Source: JAYPAN01 sp038123715
GTDB taxonomy: Bacteria > Pseudomonadota > Alphaproteobacteria > RS24
Assembly (NCBI GenBank): GCA_038123715.1
Contig: JAYPAN010000017.1
Coordinates: 1-35,922 of the forward strand
DNA: 35,922 bases
Direction: 5' to 3'
The first letter of the stretch is position 1, and every line of letters begins with the position of its first letter. Both the position numbers and the translations under genes were made by a program. Of the stretch, positions 16,296 through 25,114 are shown in pieces. Under the pieces are notes generated by a model, which was given only the letters and a program-made list of their open reading frames with translations, was not told the origin of the DNA and did not search any database.

Positions 16296-18274
16296 CCAGT
16301 CTTTATGTCACGCAACAGATTTGACAGGGTTTGGCGCGCTTCCGGCAATGGCTTGCTACCAAATTGTATCTGACACCAAAGCGCGGCAAACAGACCAATG
16401 GCGCGGCCTCGAAGCGCACCGTTTTCATCTCCCGCCAGCGCCGCCTGCCAGCGCGCCGCAAAGGCCAGCCGCCCCTCATCAGCGCGGCGCGTCAGCCCGT
16501 CACGACGCGCCAGCCTTGCATAGCGCAGGTCGAAACGGTGCATGGCATCGCGCCGCACCACACTGCGCCAGAAAATAATTGGCAGGGCGAAACCTATGCT
16601 GCCCAACAGCCAGAACAGCCCAAACGACATGGCGCGCTCAAAAAATTGCCCCGACAAGAGTTCTTGGCGCGCCTCTTCATCGTAAAGCACAATGTCAGAA
16701 TTGAGCCGTGTCACAAAGGCATCGGTGCGCTGCATAAAACGCGCCCATTCGCCCTGCCAGCCTTCGCTCTGGCTGATATTTTGCGCGGTGCTGCGACGGG
16801 TGAAAAATTGCTGCGCTTCCGGCACTTTGCGGGTCGGGTCATAGCGTCGCCACAGGCCGGGTTCAATCTCCGCCTCAACCCAAGCATGGGCGTCTGATTT
16901 ACGCACCAGATAATAATTGCCGAACGGATTCCAACTGCCGCCCTGATAGCCGACAATCACATTGGCCGGAATACCCGCCGCGCGCAAAGCCGTCGCCATC
17001 GCCATCGCATAATGGCTGCAATAGCCGGTCTTTGTTTCAAAGAAAAACCCGTCCACCCGCACCGCATCAGGCAGGTCAAGCTGCTGCGGGCTGAGGGAAT
17101 AGCGGTAGCCCGCCTCGGCAAAATGCTGCAGCAGGCGCTCGGCAAAAGCACTTGGCGAGGCGACTTCGGCGCGCAATTGCCGCGCCCATGCCTGCAAGCG
17201 CGGTTGGCCGCTGACCTCAATCGAATTGGTCAGATCGGCGGCGAATGGATTGCCCAAATGCGACAAGAGCCGGATTTCACGCGGCAGATTGGATTGGCCG
17301 ACGCTCGGCCTGACTTCGCCCCAGACATTGAGGCTGATATCGGGCGAGTCCACCGCGACAGGCGCGCCAAGCACGGGCTGTTCTTTCGGCACAACTTCCA
17401 CCGCCCGAACCCCATATCTGACCAGCGCGCGCGCCGGGTCGGTAGCTTTTTCCGGCGTCAGCGATTTGGAATAACCGCGCGGCCCAAGCCGATTGGTCGG
17501 CGGTGTCTCTCTTTGCCATTGCGCCCCTTGCATGCGCGACAATAGATAAACCCGCCAATATAATTCATCCGGCGGCAAAGCCTCCGGCAGAAAAGCGCGA
17601 AAGGCTTCGGCATCATCGGCAATCACTTCGGCAAATTTGCCCAATTCCAACCGGTCACCAACGCCAGTGCGCGCCGTCGGGTCAATCAAACCCGGCAGCA
17701 CAGCCGGATTGACACGCGGCAATAGCACAAAAGCAACAACAGCAAAAAACAACGCCCCGCTTAACGCAGCGACAATCGGCATAAGCCGAATACGCAGACC
17801 CGATAGCGGCATGCGATTAATCCGCAAAGTCATAATGCCGGTATAAAGAATGACGCTGACCAGCAGCATCAGGAAGATGAAAATACCATTGGACAGCACC
17901 ATCACGCACAGGGCGGAAAATATCACCCCGACCAGATTAAACGCACCGGGGCGGCCATCTTCCTGCACCTGATCGGCGGCGGAAAAAATCAGCACGGCGA
18001 GCATAAAAAATGGCGCCGCCGGTGGTCGCGCCAGTGACGCAATCGCCACCAGCAAGACCGGCGTCAGCAGCAGCAGCAAAACCAATCTCGGCCAGCGTCG
18101 CGCCATGAACCCCGGCAACCACATGAGCGTCCATAAAACAAAAGCCAGCGGATGTGTGAGCAAGGCAAGGCTCAATGCAATCGGCGCAGCAGCCAAATAG
18201 AGCATAAGGCCGGTAATCACCGCCTCTTGCGTGACCCATGAAGCGCGCAACATATCAGGCACGCGCGAGGGCAT
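16292..18274 (-). CDS. membrane-anchored transglutaminase-like protein (TgpA type, DUF3488)
   Basis: About 660 residues. The N-terminal half has five to six hydrophobic helices (DUF3488). A periplasmic transglutaminase-like domain follows with the triad Cys in KTGYCSHYAMAMA (about 416), His in SDAHAWVEAE (about 463) and Asp in RYDPTRK (about 478). One more helix (about 550-575) precedes a cytoplasmic DUF4129-like tail. Its natural substrate is unknown; related proteins cleave or crosslink periplasmic proteins. ATG 18274 overlaps the DUF58 gene by 20 bases; ATG 18253 just after that stop is an equally good start. It is the last gene of a MoxR-DUF58-transglutaminase operon, a common triad. Confidence 0.88.
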   Translation of the reverse strand: MPSRVPDMLRASWVTQEAVITGLMLYLAAAPIALSLALLTHPLAFVLWTLMWLPGFMARRWPRLVLLLLLTPVLLVAIASLARPPAAPFFMLAVLIFSAADQVQEDGRPGAFNLVGVIFSALCVMVLSNGIFIFLMLLVSVILYTGIMTLRINRMPLSGLRIRLMPIVAALSGALFFAVVAFVLLPRVNPAVLPGLIDPTARTGVGDRLELGKFAEVIADDAEAFRAFLPEALPPDELYWRVYLLSRMQGAQWQRETPPTNRLGPRGYSKSLTPEKATDPARALVRYGVRAVEVVPKEQPVLGAPVAVDSPDISLNVWGEVRPSVGQSNLPREIRLLSHLGNPFAADLTNSIEVSGQPRLQAWARQLRAEVASPSAFAERLLQHFAEAGYRYSLSPQQLDLPDAVRVDGFFFETKTGYCSHYAMAMATALRAAGIPANVIVGYQGGSWNPFGNYYLVRKSDAHAWVEAEIEPGLWRRYDPTRKVPEAQQFFTRRSTAQNISQSEGWQGEWARFMQRTDAFVTRLNSDIVLYDEEARQELLSGQFFERAMSFGLFWLLGSIGFALPIIFWRSVVRRDAMHRFDLRYARLARRDGLTRRADEGRLAFAARWQAALAGDENGALRGRAIGLFAALWCQIQFGSKPLPEARQTLSNLLRDIKTG

Positions 18275-19274
18275 GATAGGCTCGCAATCGGGATGTCTTG
18301 TCGGCGACAAAATAATCCGCCCCGTCAAGCGTCATCAGCGCCGCCAGACCGGCATTTTCAGCCACTTGCAGGCCACCACATAAAAATTGCAGGGCGGCAT
18401 CGCGCGCGCCCTTATCCTGCTGCAAAAGCAGGGTTGTGGCACGCTCAGCCTGTTGCTCGCGCACCATCGTCTCGCGTGTCGCGGCAAAGCGTTTCCAGTC
18501 AATTTTGGAGGGCGCGTCGCCGGGCAGGTAATCGCGCAAATCGCCGGGTTCCTCAATTCGGTCGGCGCGCCGATCCAGCTCGTCTTCCCCAAAACCGGTA
18601 TTTATCGCTTGGCGCGGATACTGCACCATTGGGCGCTTGGACGGGCGCGGGGCGACAATTAGCGGGTCGGGCGGGGTCAGCCACAGCCAGGCGCGGGCAA
18701 TGCCGAAGGGAAATCCGGTCTGCAATTTGATTTGCGGTATTTTATGCACCCCGCGCGCCAGACGCCCGACCGGCAAGCGCACAGTTTCGATATTTTGCGA
18801 CAAATCTATCTGCATTTGCGACCAGTCATTTCGGATAATCAGGTTGAACGCCGGTTGGTCTTTCTTGAACACCAGCCGGATGAAATGATTATCGCCCTCA
18901 AAATAAACCGGCTCGGCCTGCACTTGAACAGTGATGCCTTGCAAATTACGCACAGTGGCAATCAGCGACAGCATAAAAACCAGAAACAGAAAAATCACCG
19001 CCAGCAGGATGAAATTATTTTGCACCTTATAGCCCATGGCAAAACTGGCCAGCACCAGAAAACCGGCATAGACGCCAAACCGATTGGGCAGAATGGCAAT
19101 ATGGTTCTGGCGAATGGTGAAAAACCCGTCACGCCAGCGCCGCCGCATGGCAATGCGCCGGCTGATATAGTCAAACAGCATAAGCGGGCGACGCGCTTTG
19201 CCGGATGCGGTAACGCTCTCATTTATTTCGGCGCGTCCCGCACCCTCATTTATTCTCGCGCGTCCCGCGCTCAT
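18255..19274 (-). CDS. DUF58 domain protein
   Basis: Membrane protein of 339 residues partnering the MoxR ATPase. Two hydrophobic helices (about residues 70-110) precede a beta-rich segment and the DUF58 signature DLRDYLPGDAPSKIDWKRFA. The C-terminal von Willebrand-like portion is short. The start ATGA overlaps the MoxR stop, indicating coupled translation. The first 19 residues contain two near-identical nine-residue units (SAGRARINE, GAGRAEINE) from a 27-base tandem duplication. The true start could be later, at the Met in RRPLMLFDYISRR, in which case the duplication would be untranslated. The function of DUF58 proteins is poorly known; they travel with MoxR chaperones. Confidence 0.88.
   Translation of the reverse strand: MSAGRARINEGAGRAEINESVTASGKARRPLMLFDYISRRIAMRRRWRDGFFTIRQNHIAILPNRFGVYAGFLVLASFAMGYKVQNNFILLAVIFLFLVFMLSLIATVRNLQGITVQVQAEPVYFEGDNHFIRLVFKKDQPAFNLIIRNDWSQMQIDLSQNIETVRLPVGRLARGVHKIPQIKLQTGFPFGIARAWLWLTPPDPLIVAPRPSKRPMVQYPRQAINTGFGEDELDRRADRIEEPGDLRDYLPGDAPSKIDWKRFAATRETMVREQQAERATTLLLQQDKGARDAALQFLCGGLQVAENAGLAALMTLDGADYFVADKTSRLRAYHALARA
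19218..19271. repeat. two 27-base tandem units at the 5' end of the DUF58 gene
   Basis: The units at 19218-19244 and 19245-19271 agree at 22 of 27 positions and both begin CTCATTTATT. In frame they duplicate nine residues of the predicted DUF58 N terminus. Confidence 0.7.
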
Positions 19275-20206
19275 GGAACCGCCACGGCAGACAGCACATC
19301 TTCAAGCATGGCCGCCGCATCGCCGGTCGCGGTTCCGGCACGGTGCTGCAAGGCCGGCACAAAAATCGCCTGCACATCTTCCGGCACAACATGGTCGCGC
19401 CCTTCAATCATCGCATGGGCTTGCGCCAGACCTTTGGTCTGTATCAGCGCCCGCACCGACAATACAGGCAGGCCGCCGCGGCGTAATTGCCCTGCCAATT
19501 CCTGCAAATAGGCAATCATCGGGTCGGAAAAAGTGACATCGGGACAGGCCGCCCGCAAGGCTTTGAAGCCGTCCGCCGCCAGCACCGGCGCGTCAAAGGC
19601 GAACATATCCGCGCCGACCCGCGCATCGCGCAAAATATCCGCCTCTGCATTTGGCGAGGGCAGACCGAGACTGAACGATACGGCAAAGCGGTCGAGCTGC
19701 GATTCCGGCAGGGGCGACACACCGATTTGTTCGGTCGGGTTTTGCGTCGCAATCACGATAAACGGGTCGGGCAAATCATAGCCCACACCGTCAATCGTCA
19801 CCTGCCCTTCGGCCATTGCCTCAAGCAGGGCAGATTGGCTTTTGCTCGGCGCGCGGTTCAGCTCATCAGCCAATAAAAGCGGGGTGAAAACCGGCCCTTG
19901 CCGAAAAGTGAAATCGCCGCGCTCCGGGTCGAATATATTGACGCCGACAATATCTGACGGCGTTGTGTCATTGGTGCATTGCAGGCGCTTCCAGTCGAGT
20001 TGCAAATGATGACCAAGCGCGCGCGCCAGGCTGGTTTTGCCCATGCCCGGCGTATCCTCAATCAGCACATGACCGCCCGACAGCATGGCCGCCAAGGCCA
20101 GCCTGATTTGCCGCGGCTTGTCGCGCACGGTTTCCTGCACCGCGGCGACAATGCGCGACAGGTCGGAAAATTGTTCAGATATTTGAGCCGGCGCCGGGGA
20201 ATTCAT
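19271..20206 (-). CDS. MoxR-family AAA+ ATPase
   Basis: Cytoplasmic AAA+ chaperone-like ATPase of 311 residues. Walker A is in DTPGMGKTSLARAL (about 49-62), Walker B in LLADELNRAPSK (about 110-121), sensor 1 region in FIVIATQNPTEQIG, and the arginine-containing PLPESQLDRF segment follows. Length and order match MoxR/RavA relatives that act on DUF58/VWA partners. It is the first gene of the three-gene operon ending in the transglutaminase and shares an ATGA overlap with the DUF58 gene. It is not known to serve type IV pili; its position between pilus loci may be chance. Confidence 0.93.
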   Translation of the reverse strand: MNSPAPAQISEQFSDLSRIVAAVQETVRDKPRQIRLALAAMLSGGHVLIEDTPGMGKTSLARALGHHLQLDWKRLQCTNDTTPSDIVGVNIFDPERGDFTFRQGPVFTPLLLADELNRAPSKSQSALLEAMAEGQVTIDGVGYDLPDPFIVIATQNPTEQIGVSPLPESQLDRFAVSFSLGLPSPNAEADILRDARVGADMFAFDAPVLAADGFKALRAACPDVTFSDPMIAYLQELAGQLRRGGLPVLSVRALIQTKGLAQAHAMIEGRDHVVPEDVQAIFVPALQHRAGTATGDAAAMLEDVLSAVAVP

Positions 20207-20305
20207 AAACCAAACCTTTGTCCAAAACTTAAGCCTGCCAATAGCAGAACCACAAAAATTATAATCAAACTTGCTTTTTACAAGCCCCTAATTCAATTTA
20301 TCTTA

Positions 20306-20545
20306 ATGGATGAAAATAATTTTCAAGGGCCGTTGCAACAAACACCAATTGTTCACTGCGCCCATTGTCGCTATTGGGACGCGCATATGATAGCGCGCCC
20401 GACCCGCACGCCCGATGGTCTGTGTCGCCGCCATGCACCGCAGCCCTTTACCATTGATGAAGACCGCGATGATGGCACGACATGGCCGCGCACTTTTGAA
20501 GATGACTGGTGCGGTGAGGGTGAGCCGCGCGAAACAATCGATTAG
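20306..20545 (+). CDS. small cysteine-rich (CRYW-type) conserved protein
   Basis: 79 residues with cysteines arranged as HCAHCRYWD, GLCRRHAP and DDWCGE, ending GEGEP. I recognise the pattern C-x2-C-R-x-W, C-R-R-x-A-P, W-P-x-T, DDWCGE as a small conserved family of unknown function, probably binding one metal ion with four cysteines. There is no signal peptide or membrane segment. The ATG at 20306 is the only Met upstream of the motif; the frame stays open upstream but that part overlaps the MoxR gene. It is divergent from MoxR and converges on pilC with seven bases between stops. A role in DNA or RNA binding is possible but unsupported. Confidence 0.7.
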   Translation: MDENNFQGPLQQTPIVHCAHCRYWDAHMIARPTRTPDGLCRRHAPQPFTIDEDRDDGTTWPRTFEDDWCGEGEPRETID

Positions 20546-20552
20546 GCGCGCG

Positions 20553-21785
20553 CTAACCACCGGCCAAATCACCGGCGGAGAATATCGGCAAATACAGCGC
20601 CACCACCATGACGCCAATCATGCCGCCGACAAACACAATCATGATGGGTTCAATCACGGTCGAAAGCCCCTCAACCAGCGCGTCAAACTGTTCTTCATAA
20701 TAATTGGCAATCGAATTGAGCATTTCTTCCATATTACCGGTGCGCTCACCGACGGCGATAAGCTGCGATAATTCAATCGGGAAAATCTTTTCGCGCGAAA
20801 ACAAGACCGATAATTCCACCCCGGTCATGACATCGGTTTTCACCCGACCAAACGCATTGATGAAATGGGTATTGGTGGTGACGGTTGAGGCGACATTCAA
20901 AGTATCAATCACGCTGACACCGGCAGCAAATAAATTTGCCATCAGCAGCGAGCCGCGCGCCACAGTGGACATGACAATAATCGCCCCAAACAGCGGCAAT
21001 CGCAGCATCAGAAAGTGAATCGCGGAACGATAATAATAGACATATTTCATCAGCGTGCGATTGATGAACACAATACCAAGCACTGTGCCGATAACACTGA
21101 GCAGGTTTTTGCCGTCAAGAATCCACTCACTTGCCACCACAATCATTTGTGTCGGGCCGGGCAGTTCAATGCCCATGCCGGCATACATTTCCTGAAAAGT
21201 CGGCACCACATTGGTCAGCATGAAATAGGTAATGCCCAATGTCACGACCAGCAGCGTCACCGGATAGAACATGGCGGATTTGATGCCAGCCTGAATTTTC
21301 GCCTGCTTTTCGAGGATTTCCACAAGCTTGTCGATAAACTTGTCGAGCGCACCGGAAATCTCACCGGCCTCGACCATATTGAGATAGACATTGTCGAAAT
21401 GGCGCGGATGGCGCTTGAAGGCCTCCGACAGCGATTTACCGTCATTCAAATCGTTAATCATGTCATTGGCGACGCGCTTCATATTGGCGTTTTTGGTCTG
21501 GTTGGCGACCATAATCAGACCGTCCAGAATCGGCAGACCGGCGCGTATCATGGTTGCCGTCTTTTTGGTGAACATTAAGATTTCCTTGGACGGAATGGAG
21601 CCAAATGGCCCCCAAGTAATCTGAATATCCAGCGCGCTTTTCTGCTTTGCCTTTATTTCCTTGATGGATTTGACGCGAATCCGCTTCTGGCGTAGCGTGG
21701 CGCGCGCCTTGGCAAGGCTTGTTGCTTCCACTTTTCCTTTGGTTTTCTTGCCGCCTTGCAGGCCGACATAAGCATATTGACTCAT
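20553..21785 (-). CDS. pilC: pilus inner-membrane platform protein PilC
   Basis: Polytopic platform protein of 410 residues on which PilB and PilT act. The N-terminal YAYVGLQGGKKTKGKVEA is the family start. Two GspF repeats are visible: the first with FTKKTATMIRAGLPILDGL and PRHFDNVYLNMVEAGEISGALD, the second with MANLFAAGVSVIDTLNVAS and FPIELSQLIAVGERTGNMEEML. Three hydrophobic helices lie at about 170-195, 215-245 and 375-400. It is the last gene of the pilMN-O-P-B-C operon, nine bases after pilB. The family also includes GspF; the neighbouring PilT, PilM and pilin make PilC the better name. Confidence 0.93.
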   Translation of the reverse strand: MSQYAYVGLQGGKKTKGKVEATSLAKARATLRQKRIRVKSIKEIKAKQKSALDIQITWGPFGSIPSKEILMFTKKTATMIRAGLPILDGLIMVANQTKNANMKRVANDMINDLNDGKSLSEAFKRHPRHFDNVYLNMVEAGEISGALDKFIDKLVEILEKQAKIQAGIKSAMFYPVTLLVVTLGITYFMLTNVVPTFQEMYAGMGIELPGPTQMIVVASEWILDGKNLLSVIGTVLGIVFINRTLMKYVYYYRSAIHFLMLRLPLFGAIIVMSTVARGSLLMANLFAAGVSVIDTLNVASTVTTNTHFINAFGRVKTDVMTGVELSVLFSREKIFPIELSQLIAVGERTGNMEEMLNSIANYYEEQFDALVEGLSTVIEPIMIVFVGGMIGVMVVALYLPIFSAGDLAGG

Positions 21786-21794
21786 GACCCCACC

Positions 21795-23510
21795 CTAGCT
21801 GACCACCAGAACCCGTGTAAACTCTTCGAGGCTCAAAACGCCGTTGCGAATATAATCACGCCCCACTTCCTGCATGGTCATAAAGCCGTCCTTGCGCGCC
21901 GCTTCGAGAATATCGGGCGCTTGCGCCTCACGCAAAATCTGCTCCTCCACATCCGGCGTCACCCGCAAGACTTCGTAAATGCCTTGGCGCCCCTTATAGC
22001 CGCTGCCCTCGCAAGTGGCGCAACCGCCGCCGCGCATGGGCTGGAAACTGCCGATTTCTTCTGCTGTAAAACCGATATATTCCATCGACGTCTCAGTGGC
22101 GGTGGTGTCCGGCACCAGACAATCCGGACAGTTTTTGCGCGCCAGACGTTGCGCCACCACCAGTGACAGGGCGGCTGAAATCATGAACGCCGGCACGCCC
22201 ATATTGGACAAGCGGGTGATTGTGGCAATCGAGTCATTTGTGTGCAATGTGGACAGCAGCAAATGGCCGGTCAGGGCTGCTTTGACGGCAATTTCCACCG
22301 TCTCCTGGTCGCGTATCTCACCGACCAGAATAACCTCCGGGTCTTGGCGCAAAAACGCCCGCAAAATCGCCGAAAAAGACAGGCCGATTTTCTCATTGGC
22401 CTGAGTCTGACCCAGCCCTTCCAGATAATACTCGACCGGGTCTTCGGCGGTCATGATATTCGTGCCGGGGTCATTGATATATTGCAGCGCGCCGTAAAGC
22501 GTTGTGGTTTTGCCCGAACCGGTCGGCCCGGTCACCAGCACCATGCCTTGCGGCGCGGTAATCGCCTCTTTCAGCTTGCGTAAATCATCATCCTTAAAGC
22601 CGATTTTATCAATCGACAAAGACGGGTCGCCTTTCAGCAAGCGGATACATATGCGCTCGCCATTTTTGCCGGGCAAGACATTAAAGCGCGTATCGACATC
22701 CTCGCCCTCATTGGTGCGAAAGGTAATCGCGCCATCTTGCGGCAGGCGTTTTTCGGAAATATCGCAATCGGCCAGAATTTTCATGCGGGTGACGACCGCC
22801 AGATAATTATGGAACAGATATTCATTGAACTGCTCCATATTTTGAAGCACGCCATTTATCCGCATCCGAATCCGCGCCGCTTCGCGATAGGGTTCGATAT
22901 GGATATCACTGCAATCGACATCAATGGAGGTTTGCAGCAAATCATCGACGAATTTCACCACAAGGCTGGGGTCGTCAATATCATAGGCTGAGCGTTTCTT
23001 GGCCGGGCGCGCCGGTGCTTTGGCGGCCTGCTCGGCCTCTTTTTCTTCCAGCTTGCCGACCACTGCTTCCTTGATTTCCGGCACTTCCATACAGGCAGCA
23101 AAATCGCTTGGCTTTATCAGAAAAAACTCAACATTATGATTGCTGAGCGCCTTGATTTGATTGGCCAATGTTGCCTTGGTCGGGTCAACTGTGCCAATCC
23201 GCAAAAACCGCCCTTCACGGGCAAACGGCATGAGATGTTCATCTTCAATCATTTTTTTCGGGATAAGGCCGATAATTTCCGGCGATAATTCGGCAGGGTT
23301 CAGGCTTTTACGGCGCAGCGCATAGGCGCGTGACAAAATGGTGATGACCAAATCCTCATCCACCTTATCCTTCATCAAATAAGCCAGCGCGCGCGCCGAG
23401 CGCGCTTCGGATTGCGCCATCGCCTCTTTCACCGCATCAGGCTCAACCTGACCGCTGGCCTGCAGAATACGCAATACGCGATCCGCAACATCTTTTGAAT
23501 ACTCAACCAT
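21795..23510 (-). CDS. pilB: pilus extension ATPase PilB
   Basis: Cytoplasmic ATPase of 571 residues driving pilin polymerisation. An N-terminal GspE/MshEN-type domain (about 1-150) precedes the ATPase core. Walker A VTGPTGSGKTTTLYGAL is at about 325, the Asp box MTAEDPVEY follows, then Walker B EVILVGEIRDQETVEIA at about 390 and His box GHLLLSTLHTND. The zinc-binding tetracysteine is NCPDC (about 460) plus GCATCEGSGYKGRQG (about 497), a mark of PilB/GspE absent from PilT. A charged Ala/Lys linker at about 165-180 separates the domains. It sits between the PilP-like gene (29-base gap) and pilC (9-base gap). Some PilB N-terminal domains bind c-di-GMP, but I cannot confirm the motif here. Confidence 0.93.
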   Translation of the reverse strand: MVEYSKDVADRVLRILQASGQVEPDAVKEAMAQSEARSARALAYLMKDKVDEDLVITILSRAYALRRKSLNPAELSPEIIGLIPKKMIEDEHLMPFAREGRFLRIGTVDPTKATLANQIKALSNHNVEFFLIKPSDFAACMEVPEIKEAVVGKLEEKEAEQAAKAPARPAKKRSAYDIDDPSLVVKFVDDLLQTSIDVDCSDIHIEPYREAARIRMRINGVLQNMEQFNEYLFHNYLAVVTRMKILADCDISEKRLPQDGAITFRTNEGEDVDTRFNVLPGKNGERICIRLLKGDPSLSIDKIGFKDDDLRKLKEAITAPQGMVLVTGPTGSGKTTTLYGALQYINDPGTNIMTAEDPVEYYLEGLGQTQANEKIGLSFSAILRAFLRQDPEVILVGEIRDQETVEIAVKAALTGHLLLSTLHTNDSIATITRLSNMGVPAFMISAALSLVVAQRLARKNCPDCLVPDTTATETSMEYIGFTAEEIGSFQPMRGGGCATCEGSGYKGRQGIYEVLRVTPDVEEQILREAQAPDILEAARKDGFMTMQEVGRDYIRNGVLSLEEFTRVLVVS

Positions 23511-23539
23511 ATGCCGCCAGTCTATGTTGCCAAATGCCC

Positions 23540-25114
23540 CTAATCAATGCTTGTTCCCAGCACTTTGTTCAGCGCATCGGTGGAGCCGGCGCGCCTTTTG
23601 CCTTCGCCCTCTTGCAGCCTTTTGACAACACCGCTATTGCCCTCCGCCTCGCCGCCATCACCGCCGCCATCACCGGCGGCAGCCGCACCGGCCGCGGCGG
23701 CGGCCTGATTCAGCGCCGCTTGGCGCGCCTCTGCCTCGCGCTTGGCTTTTTCAATCGGGTCAATTTCGGGGATTTTATTAAGCGGCAAAGTTAGCAAATA
23801 GCCATTGGCATCGGTGATAAAAATCCTGTCCGGTGTGATTTTGGCGATTGTGCCTTCATTATTGCCCAACACTTTGCCCTCGGTGAGGAAGTATTCCAGC
23901 TTGGTCAGTTTCTCGACATCGGTGCGTCCGGTTTCCAGCGCGTCATCGCCGTCATAATAGACATAAGGGCTGACCGAAATAATTGCCTGGCTGTCAAAAT
24001 TGCGCTCCCGCTCCGGCCCCGGCACGCGATTGACCACAAGACAGGGCAGCTCGTCGCGCCGGAACAAGGCACAATAGGCTTCCCCATGCGCCGGACTGCG
24101 TAACGGGCCAATATCCATATTGTAGAAAAACTCGCGCTGATTGGCGGTTTTTTCCCGCCGCAAAGTAATGTCGGAATCCATGAAAGCATAATATTTCAGA
24201 TAAAACTCGCGCGCGCCGCGCTTGGCCGCGCGCGCGCTTTTATATTGCGCCAGACGCGCATAGGGCAGACGGGGGCGGGTTTCGCGCGCCAAATCAACCG
24301 GGGCAGGTTCCGGCACAGCACGCGCCGCCATTTTCGGCGTGATGGTTTTTTCGCGTATCAGAAAACGCCGTCCCAATGTCAGCATATTGTCAGCGCCGAC
24401 CCGATTGCGGTCGCGCAAAAAGGCCGCGCGGGTTTTGTAGCGGGCAGCCAGCCTGTTCAGCGTATCGCCGCGTTGGACAATATGAATCAATGGCCCATTA
24501 TCGCGCGGCGACACATATATCCGGTTTTTATCCTTTAATTGCGCGGCGCGCGACACGCCATTTATCTGCAACATGTCGATAAGCTGCATATTGAATTCGG
24601 CGGCAATATCGGCCAAGCCCTGCTCCGCCCCCGGCAGATAAACATAGCGGCGCTCACTGCCCGACCAGAAGAAAAGGCCGACCGATTTATCGCGTATGCC
24701 GTCATTGATAATATGCACGGCCGGTTCGCGATCGGGACGCGACAGCACCAGCCCGTCCAGCCGGTATTTGCGGGCGGCAAAAGCGGTGAAAAAATCAGGG
24801 TCGGACAGCGGCGCCGGAATGATGATTTCACCATCTTCGGTAACTTCTGCCGCCGCCTCACCATCTTCGCCGTCAGCCTTTTTTCTTTCCAGCTCAAGCG
24901 CGCGGCGCGCCAGTTCTTCGGCTTCGCGTTGCAGGCGCAATTTTTCATCGAGCCGCACCAGCCCGCGCACAAACGGGTCTTGCGGGTCGCTGGCCGCCAA
25001 ATCGGGTGTCGCTTTATTGTCGCCATCCTGCGCGGAGGCAGACATAAGCGGCATGATGAGCGCCAGTGCCAGCACAGCCGACAAGCCATATCGCGCCAAA
25101 TTAGCCCTGCTCAT
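23540..25114 (-). CDS. PilP-like pilus lipid/periplasmic protein fused to LysM and SPOR domains
   Basis: Exported protein of 524 residues. A signal peptide ends SASA before QDGDN. A charged helical stretch (about 55-80) leads to two LysM-like units: a weaker one at about 158-203 and a clear one at about 210-254 (IHIVQRGDTLNRLAARY). A SPOR-like domain follows at about 285-365, where FFYNMDIGPLRSPAHGEAYC and LPCLVV match the SPOR pattern. Near 415-460, GKVLGNNEGTIAKITPDRIF resembles the PilP beta domain that contacts the secretin. The tail is Ala/Gly-rich. It lies exactly where pilP belongs, after PilO and before PilB, overlapping PilO by 14 bases. LysM and SPOR would anchor it to peptidoglycan. 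I see no lipobox, unlike classical PilP. Confidence 0.75.
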   Translation of the reverse strand: MSRANLARYGLSAVLALALIMPLMSASAQDGDNKATPDLAASDPQDPFVRGLVRLDEKLRLQREAEELARRALELERKKADGEDGEAAAEVTEDGEIIIPAPLSDPDFFTAFAARKYRLDGLVLSRPDREPAVHIINDGIRDKSVGLFFWSGSERRYVYLPGAEQGLADIAAEFNMQLIDMLQINGVSRAAQLKDKNRIYVSPRDNGPLIHIVQRGDTLNRLAARYKTRAAFLRDRNRVGADNMLTLGRRFLIREKTITPKMAARAVPEPAPVDLARETRPRLPYARLAQYKSARAAKRGAREFYLKYYAFMDSDITLRREKTANQREFFYNMDIGPLRSPAHGEAYCALFRRDELPCLVVNRVPGPERERNFDSQAIISVSPYVYYDGDDALETGRTDVEKLTKLEYFLTEGKVLGNNEGTIAKITPDRIFITDANGYLLTLPLNKIPEIDPIEKAKREAEARQAALNQAAAAAGAAAAGDGGGDGGEAEGNSGVVKRLQEGEGKRRAGSTDALNKVLGTSID

